The notes under the pieces: model-generated | What the model was told of the DNA's origin: nothing | The model's input: only the letters and a program-made list of their open reading frames with translations | Databases searched by the model: none | Shown here: positions 5,526-9,501 of the stretch, in pieces | Numbering within the stretch: the first letter of the stretch is position 1 | Layout of the letters: every line of letters begins with the position of its first letter | Assembly (NCBI GenBank): GCA_035708745.1 | Contig: DASTFJ010000166.1 | Coordinates: forward strand, 1-9,501 | Reading direction: 5' to 3' | DNA: 9,501 bases | Source of the DNA: JAMLHN01 sp035708745 | GTDB taxonomy: Bacteria; Chloroflexota; Chloroflexia; Thermomicrobiales; UBA6265 | Position numbers and translations under genes: made by a program

Positions 5526-6551
5526 CTAATCCGCGGCCATGGGCACCACGGTGTCGCCGGGGCCATGCAGATGGCACCGAACCCAGTGATGGTCGTTGAG
5601 GTGGGTCGGACCGGGCATCACCTCGCGGCAGACGGGCATGACATAGGGGCAGCGCGGCGCGAACGGGCACCCCGGCGGCGGGTCGACCAACACCGGCGGC
5701 TCCCAACGTTGATGCTCCGAGCGCTGACCGTGCTCGGCCAGCGGGTCGGGCACCGCATCGAGCAAGCGCTGGGTGTAGGGATGCGCCGGATGACCGACCA
5801 GCTCCTCACTCTCCGCGCCTTCGACCATCTGCCCACCGTACATCACGGTCGTTTCGTCGGCGAAATAGCGCGCGCTGGCAAGATCATGGGTGATATAGAG
5901 ATAGGAAAGACCCCGGTCCTCTTTCAACCGTTCCATCAGATTCAGGATGCCCATACGGATGGAGACATCGAGCATGGAAACCGGCTCGTCGGCGAGGATG
6001 ACCTCGGGCTCGACCGCCAGCGCCCGCGCAAAGGACACCCGCTGCCGCTGGCCGCCGGAGAGCTCGTAGGGGTACTTGTCGATGAACTGTTCGGCGGGAG
6101 CGAGCCCCACACTATCGAGCAACGACCGGACCTTGGCAGTCGCGTCCTTGCCGCGATGGGCTTTCTTGTGAATTTGCAGCGAGCGGCGCAAGGTATGGTC
6201 GATGGTCTTGACCGGATTCAGCGAGCCGAACGGGTCCTGGAAGATCATCTGCACATCGCCGCGATACGCGAGCGAGGCAGACTTTTTTTCGGTTTGCAGA
6301 ATGTTCTGACCGCGATACCAGATCTCGCCGCCGGATGGCTCGATGAGCCGCGCCACACAGCGCGCGGCTGTGCTCTTGCCACTGCCGGACTCTCCCACCA
6401 GGGCCAGGACCCGGCCACGTTTCAGATCGAAGCTCACGTTGCTCAGCGCCCGAAGCTGCATGCGGTCGAACATGGCGCCGACCGGGAAATATTTGGTGAT
6501 GTTGCGAACCGACAGCAATACCTCGCCGGTTTGCGGATCCTGCACGGTCAT
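5526..6551 (-). CDS. Opp/Dpp-type ABC transporter ATPase (DppF/OppF-like)
   Basis: One of the two cytoplasmic ATPases powering the importer encoded upstream. In 341 residues it shows Walker A GESGSGKST (53-61), Q-loop Q105, signature LSGGQ (164-168), Walker B VILADE (184-189) and switch His222 (ITHD). The C-terminal Opp/Dpp extension (HPYTQRLLDAVP, then PPPGCPFAPRC) carries four cysteines, C295, C301, C308 and C326, in CX5CX6CX17C spacing. Such cysteines bind an iron-sulfur cluster in at least some DppD/OppD proteins. The frame extends upstream to 6716, but ATG 6551 gives the correct family N-terminus, has GGGAG 7 nt before it and overlaps the previous stop by 4 bp (ATGA), showing translational coupling. 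The specificity is set by a binding protein not in this window. It is the last gene of the operon. Confidence 0.95.
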   Translation of the reverse strand: MTVQDPQTGEVLLSVRNITKYFPVGAMFDRMQLRALSNVSFDLKRGRVLALVGESGSGKSTAARCVARLIEPSGGEIWYRGQNILQTEKKSASLAYRGDVQMIFQDPFGSLNPVKTIDHTLRRSLQIHKKAHRGKDATAKVRSLLDSVGLAPAEQFIDKYPYELSGGQRQRVSFARALAVEPEVILADEPVSMLDVSIRMGILNLMERLKEDRGLSYLYITHDLASARYFADETTVMYGGQMVEGAESEELVGHPAHPYTQRLLDAVPDPLAEHGQRSEHQRWEPPVLVDPPPGCPFAPRCPYVMPVCREVMPGPTHLNDHHWVRCHLHGPGDTVVPMAAD

Positions 6552-7588
6552 CGGCGCGCTCCCACCAGCTCGGCCTCGGCGATGCGAGCCTGCATCGCCG
6601 CGGAGGTGTCGAAGTCGTGCACGCCATCGTGCAGGAAGCAGGCAACCTGCCGGTCGCCGGGGAGCTGGATCAGTGGCGGGCGTTGCACCGGGCAGGGAGC
6701 AAAGGCCAGCGCGCACCGATCGTGGAACCGGCAGCCGGCCGGCGGATCGAGCAGATTTGGCGGCGCTCCGGGAATGCCGGTCAGCGCCCGGCGCGGTCCG
6801 TGGACCAGCGGAAACGAGTGCATCAGCCCAAACGTATAGGGATGCTTCGGATCCTTGAACAGCTCTTTGGCCGGAGCCTCTTCCACGATCTCGCCAGCGT
6901 ACATGATGCCAATGCGATCGGAAAACTCCACCAGCAGCGACAGATCGTGCGTAATGAAGAGCACAGAAAATCCGAATTGCGATTTCAGATCGGAGAGTTG
7001 CTGCATGATCTCCTGCTGGACCACCACATCGAGCGCGGTGGTCGGCTCGTCCATGATCAGGAGCGGCGGGTTGAGCGCCAGCGCCATGGCGATTACGGCC
7101 CTCTGCCGCATCCCGCCGGAGAGCTCGTGGGGATAGGCGTCGATGCGGCTCGGATCGATCCCGACGATTTGCAGCAGCTCACGCACCCGCTCGCGCGCGC
7201 CGCGAGCGGATACCTGCTCGTGCGCTTGCAGCGCGTCGATGATCTGATCCCCGATCTTCATCACGGGGTTGAGCGAATTCATCGCCGATTGGAACACCAT
7301 GGCGACATCACGCCAGCGGTATTGCTCGAGCTCCCGGTCATCGAGACGCAAGACATCGGTATCGTTGAAAAAGACCTGGCCGCCGGTGATCACCGCTGGC
7401 GGCCCGAGCACGCGCAGCAGCGCCAGCGCCACGGTGGATTTGCCGCAACCCGATTCCCCGGCCAGCCCATAGACCTCGCCCGGATGGATGCGAAAGCTCA
7501 CATTGTCCGCGGCGACGACCGGGCCGCTGGGGCTCATGTATTCGACGCGCAGATCGTGCACGTCCAGAATCGGCTGCACCTGGCTCAT
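6548..7588 (-). CDS. Opp/Dpp-type ABC transporter ATPase (DppD/OppD-like)
   Basis: The partner ATPase of the importer, 346 residues from ATG 7588. Walker A GESGCGKST is at 44-52, Q-loop Q100, signature LSGGM at 156-160, Walker B LLIMDE at 176-181 and switch His214. The Opp/Dpp C-terminal domain follows (HPYTFGLMHSFP, GIPGAPPNLLDPPAGCRF) with C286, C292, C299 and C317, again CX5CX6CX17C, a candidate 4Fe-4S site. The frame runs upstream to 7819 over the permease gene, but those residues are Arg-rich shadow sequence. ATG 7588 has GGAG 7 nt upstream and overlaps the permease stop by 4 bp (ATGA). It probably forms a heterodimer with the following ATPase under permeases B and C. About 30 residues follow the last cysteine, a longer tail than in its partner. 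Confidence 0.95.
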   Translation of the reverse strand: MSQVQPILDVHDLRVEYMSPSGPVVAADNVSFRIHPGEVYGLAGESGCGKSTVALALLRVLGPPAVITGGQVFFNDTDVLRLDDRELEQYRWRDVAMVFQSAMNSLNPVMKIGDQIIDALQAHEQVSARGARERVRELLQIVGIDPSRIDAYPHELSGGMRQRAVIAMALALNPPLLIMDEPTTALDVVVQQEIMQQLSDLKSQFGFSVLFITHDLSLLVEFSDRIGIMYAGEIVEEAPAKELFKDPKHPYTFGLMHSFPLVHGPRRALTGIPGAPPNLLDPPAGCRFHDRCALAFAPCPVQRPPLIQLPGDRQVACFLHDGVHDFDTSAAMQARIAEAELVGARR

Positions 7589-8619
7589 GAAGCGCTCCGC
7601 TGCTGCAATACGGGAGTCGCCCGCGTTCCGCCGGTTTTCACTTTCCGCTCCTTGAGCGCCTTGTCGATGCCGGAGCGGGCGCGCAACCGTGGGTTGGTGA
7701 TTTCGTCGATGCCGTAATTGATCATCGCGAAGGCAAACGCCACCAGCGCGATGCAAACCCCGGCCGGCACGAAAGTCCACCAGGCGCCGGTCAACAGTCC
7801 GGCGTCGTTTTGCGCCCAATAGAGATTGGTGCCCCAGCTGACCCGGCCGGGATTGCCAAGACCCAGGAATTCGAGCGCCGCCTGCGCTCCAATGGCGAAG
7901 ATCGTGGAACCGATGAAACTGGCGACGATGATCGACAGCATATTCGGCAGAATCTCGCGAAAGATGATCCGCCAGCCCTTCTCGCCCACCACCACGGACG
8001 CGGCCACAAAATCCTTCTCACGCAGGGAAAGCGTTTGCGATCGAATCACGCGCGCCGGCCATGCCCATCCGGTGAGGGTCAGGACTGCCACGAAATAGAA
8101 CAGATCCTTGCTGCCGACGAATGCCGCCAGAACGACCAGCAGCGGAATCGTGGGGATGATCAGAAAGACGTTCATGAACAATGACAAGACATCGTCGATC
8201 CGGCCGCGGAAATACCCGGCGGACATCCCAACCACGCAACCGACGACCGTGGTCGCGATACCGACCAGGAATCCGATTTCGAGCGTAAAGCGCGCACCCC
8301 AGATCGTTTGCGCCCAGACATCGCGGCCCAGACCGGTGGTGCCGAGCCAGTGCGCGCTGGACGGAGGCTGGTGCGGCCGGGCGACGAACGCCTTCGGATC
8401 GCCGGGCGAGATAACCGGAGCGAGCATCGCCAGCGCGATATAGGCAAGCAGGATGACCATACCAACGATGGCCTTCTTGCTATGGAAGAGCGGCGCCAGC
8501 CAGGACGGCGCCCAGGCCCGGATCCCCGCCCACCGCGATTGCTCCGGCCCCTGCAGGTCCTGCCCGATCTCGCGTACTTCTTCCGATTCCAGCTCGAGAA
8601 CTGGGATTTGCAATGACAT
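7585..8619 (-). CDS. Opp/Dpp-type ABC transporter permease (DppC/OppC-like)
   Basis: Inner-membrane permease subunit of 344 residues. After a cytoplasmic N-terminal segment of about 48 residues comes TM1 (about 49-70), then the DppC-typical loop HWLGTTGLGRDVW (90-102), and further membrane segments near 112-135, 143-168, 172-192, 226-250 and 282-303, the usual six. The EAA-type coupling loop that docks on the ATPase is FVAASVVVGEKGWRIIFREI (204-223), with the conserved Gly at 212. An excellent Shine-Dalgarno AGGAGGG (plus-strand 8627-8633), overlapping the stop of the upstream permease gene, lies 7 nt before the ATG. The 12-bp gap to that gene and the ATGA overlap with the next show one operon. 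The tail after residue 310 is basic and cytoplasmic. Confidence 0.95.
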   Translation of the reverse strand: MSLQIPVLELESEEVREIGQDLQGPEQSRWAGIRAWAPSWLAPLFHSKKAIVGMVILLAYIALAMLAPVISPGDPKAFVARPHQPPSSAHWLGTTGLGRDVWAQTIWGARFTLEIGFLVGIATTVVGCVVGMSAGYFRGRIDDVLSLFMNVFLIIPTIPLLVVLAAFVGSKDLFYFVAVLTLTGWAWPARVIRSQTLSLREKDFVAASVVVGEKGWRIIFREILPNMLSIIVASFIGSTIFAIGAQAALEFLGLGNPGRVSWGTNLYWAQNDAGLLTGAWWTFVPAGVCIALVAFAFAMINYGIDEITNPRLRARSGIDKALKERKVKTGGTRATPVLQQRSAS

Positions 8620-8631
8620 CGAGCCGCCCTC

Positions 8632-9501
8632 CTAGCCCGTGCGCACGCGCGGATCGAGCCGCACGTAGAGCAGATCGACGATCAGATTGGCAACCAGCAC
8701 CGCCAGGGTAATCATCAGGAAGATCCCCTGCATCAGCGGATAGTCCAGCTGGCGTACGGCGGTCAACAGACTGTAGCCCAGACCGGGATAGGCAAACACC
8801 ACTTCGGTGACCAGCGCGCCGCTGATCACGAAACCGAGCGCCATACCGAACGCGGTCACGCTCGGCAACATGGCGTTGCGCGCGGCGTAGCTGAACATCA
8901 CGCGCCGTTGCGAGAGCCCTTTGGCTTCCGCCATCATTATGTAATCTTCAGAAAGAATGGAAATCATCGTGTTGCGCATGCCCAGCATCCATCCGCCGAT
9001 GGCGACCAGCACGATGGTGCCGGCCGGCATGATGATGTGCCTGCCGACGCTCCCGATGAAGGTGAGATTGAATCCGGGCGAGAGCCCATCGGCATAGGCG
9101 TGCCGCAGAGGCAGCAGATTCCATTTGAATCCGATGAAGAAGAGCGCCACGGTGGCGATCCAGAAGTAGGGAAACGATCCGGTGAAGAGCAGGATGGGTG
9201 GCAGCACCGAATCGACGAAGCCGTTGCGCCGCCAGGCTCCGATGATGCCCAGCAAGCTACCGAGAACGAAGCTGATGATCAGCGCCACCAGCCCGAGCAG
9301 AATGGTCCAGAAAAAGCTGGTGCGAATGACATCGGTGACCGGCGCGGGGAACGACGAGATCGAGGTTCCCAGATTGCCGTGCAGAACGCTGGTCAGATAA
9401 TTCCAGTACTGCACGTAGAGGGGATCGTCGGAGAGGCCGTATGCCTTGCGCATCGATTCCAGCTGCGACGGGTCGAGCTGCCCTTGCATGCGGGCGAACA
9501 T
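8632..9501 (-). CDS. Opp/Dpp-type ABC transporter permease (DppB/OppB-like), 5' end outside window
   Basis: The partner permease; 289 residues are visible. Membrane segments lie near visible residues 62-88, 101-125, 155-180, 212-236 and 256-279. The EAA loop EDYIMMAEAKGLSQRRVMF (185-203) and the C-terminal LLYVRLDPRVRTG are typical of DppB. The frame happens to begin with an ATG exactly at the window edge (9501), but the family's TM1 (an LLRR-type start and hydrophobic helix ending in a PGDP-like motif) normally precedes the segment resembling QLDPSQLESMRKAYGLSDDP. The true start therefore almost certainly lies about 35-50 codons further right. It is the first visible gene of the operon; the periplasmic or lipoprotein binding protein is probably encoded further upstream. 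Confidence 0.94.
   Translation of the reverse strand: MFARMQGQLDPSQLESMRKAYGLSDDPLYVQYWNYLTSVLHGNLGTSISSFPAPVTDVIRTSFFWTILLGLVALIISFVLGSLLGIIGAWRRNGFVDSVLPPILLFTGSFPYFWIATVALFFIGFKWNLLPLRHAYADGLSPGFNLTFIGSVGRHIIMPAGTIVLVAIGGWMLGMRNTMISILSEDYIMMAEAKGLSQRRVMFSYAARNAMLPSVTAFGMALGFVISGALVTEVVFAYPGLGYSLLTAVRQLDYPLMQGIFLMITLAVLVANLIVDLLYVRLDPRVRTG

Noticed and set aside
6552..6716. N-terminal extension of the DppF-like ATPase up to 6716
   Set aside because: It overlaps the C-terminal coding region of the preceding ATPase in another frame; ATG 6551 with GGGAG and the ATGA overlap is the better start.
4194..6839. An 881-codon plus-strand open frame running through the second oxidoreductase, the intergenic region and into both ATPase genes
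   Set aside because: It is antisense to clear genes with full family motifs, is rich in Arg, His, Gly and Ala as expected of a GC-rich shadow frame, and shows no recognisable domain.
6617..7717. 366-codon plus-strand frame opposite the DppD-like ATPase
   Set aside because: Shadow of a gene with complete Walker A, signature, Walker B and C-terminal motifs.
7589..7819. N-terminal extension of the DppD-like ATPase up to 7819
   Set aside because: Arg-rich sequence out of frame with the permease that occupies this DNA; ATG 7588 has its own ribosome site.

Overview
The window (about 9.5 kb, high GC) looks like ordinary chromosomal DNA from a GC-rich bacterium. GTG starts, an Opp/Dpp-type transporter beside Gfo/Idh/MocA oxidoreductases, and a fragment resembling the start of an F420-dependent (luciferase-like) oxidoreductase would suit a Chloroflexota (Thermomicrobia-like) or actinobacterial host. 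That assignment is inference; there is no rRNA or other phylogenetic marker here.

Layout. All genes but one run on the minus strand. From the right edge leftwards there is a tightly coupled ABC transporter operon of the peptide/nickel/opine (Opp/Dpp) class: permease B (9501 to 8632, its start lies outside the window), permease C (8619 to 7585), ATPase D (7588 to 6548) and ATPase F (6551 to 5526). C/D and D/F are joined by 4-bp ATGA overlaps. No solute-binding protein gene is visible; it may lie upstream, beyond the right edge. A 246-bp intergenic region (5280-5525) follows, rich in palindromes, with two inverted copies of a 22-nt hairpin repeat. Next come a Gfo/Idh/MocA oxidoreductase (5279 to 4182) and a small SnoaL/NTF2-like protein (4109 to 3747), probably one transcription unit. 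That small gene overlaps tail-to-tail by 11 bp with the only plus-strand gene, an exported alpha/beta hydrolase (2795-3757). The region 2480-2794 separates the hydrolase from a second, divergent Gfo/Idh/MocA oxidoreductase (2479 to 1451). It holds a candidate operator/promoter and an apparent 39-codon remnant of a luciferase-like oxidoreductase. At the left edge is leucyl aminopeptidase (1362 to beyond position 1), lacking only its last few dozen residues.

How it may work together. The transporter imports a small solute (oligopeptide, oligosaccharide, opine or similar). The two NAD(P)-dependent sugar- or polyol-type dehydrogenases next to it make a carbohydrate-like substrate at least as plausible as a peptide. 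The aminopeptidase could be general peptide turnover and need not belong to the same pathway.

I found no mobile element, CRISPR array, tRNA, rRNA or defence system, and no convincing sign of a wholly new system. The most interesting signals are the structured intergenic region 5280-5525, the perfect 13-bp hairpin inside the SnoaL-like gene, and the LLM-like gene remnant.
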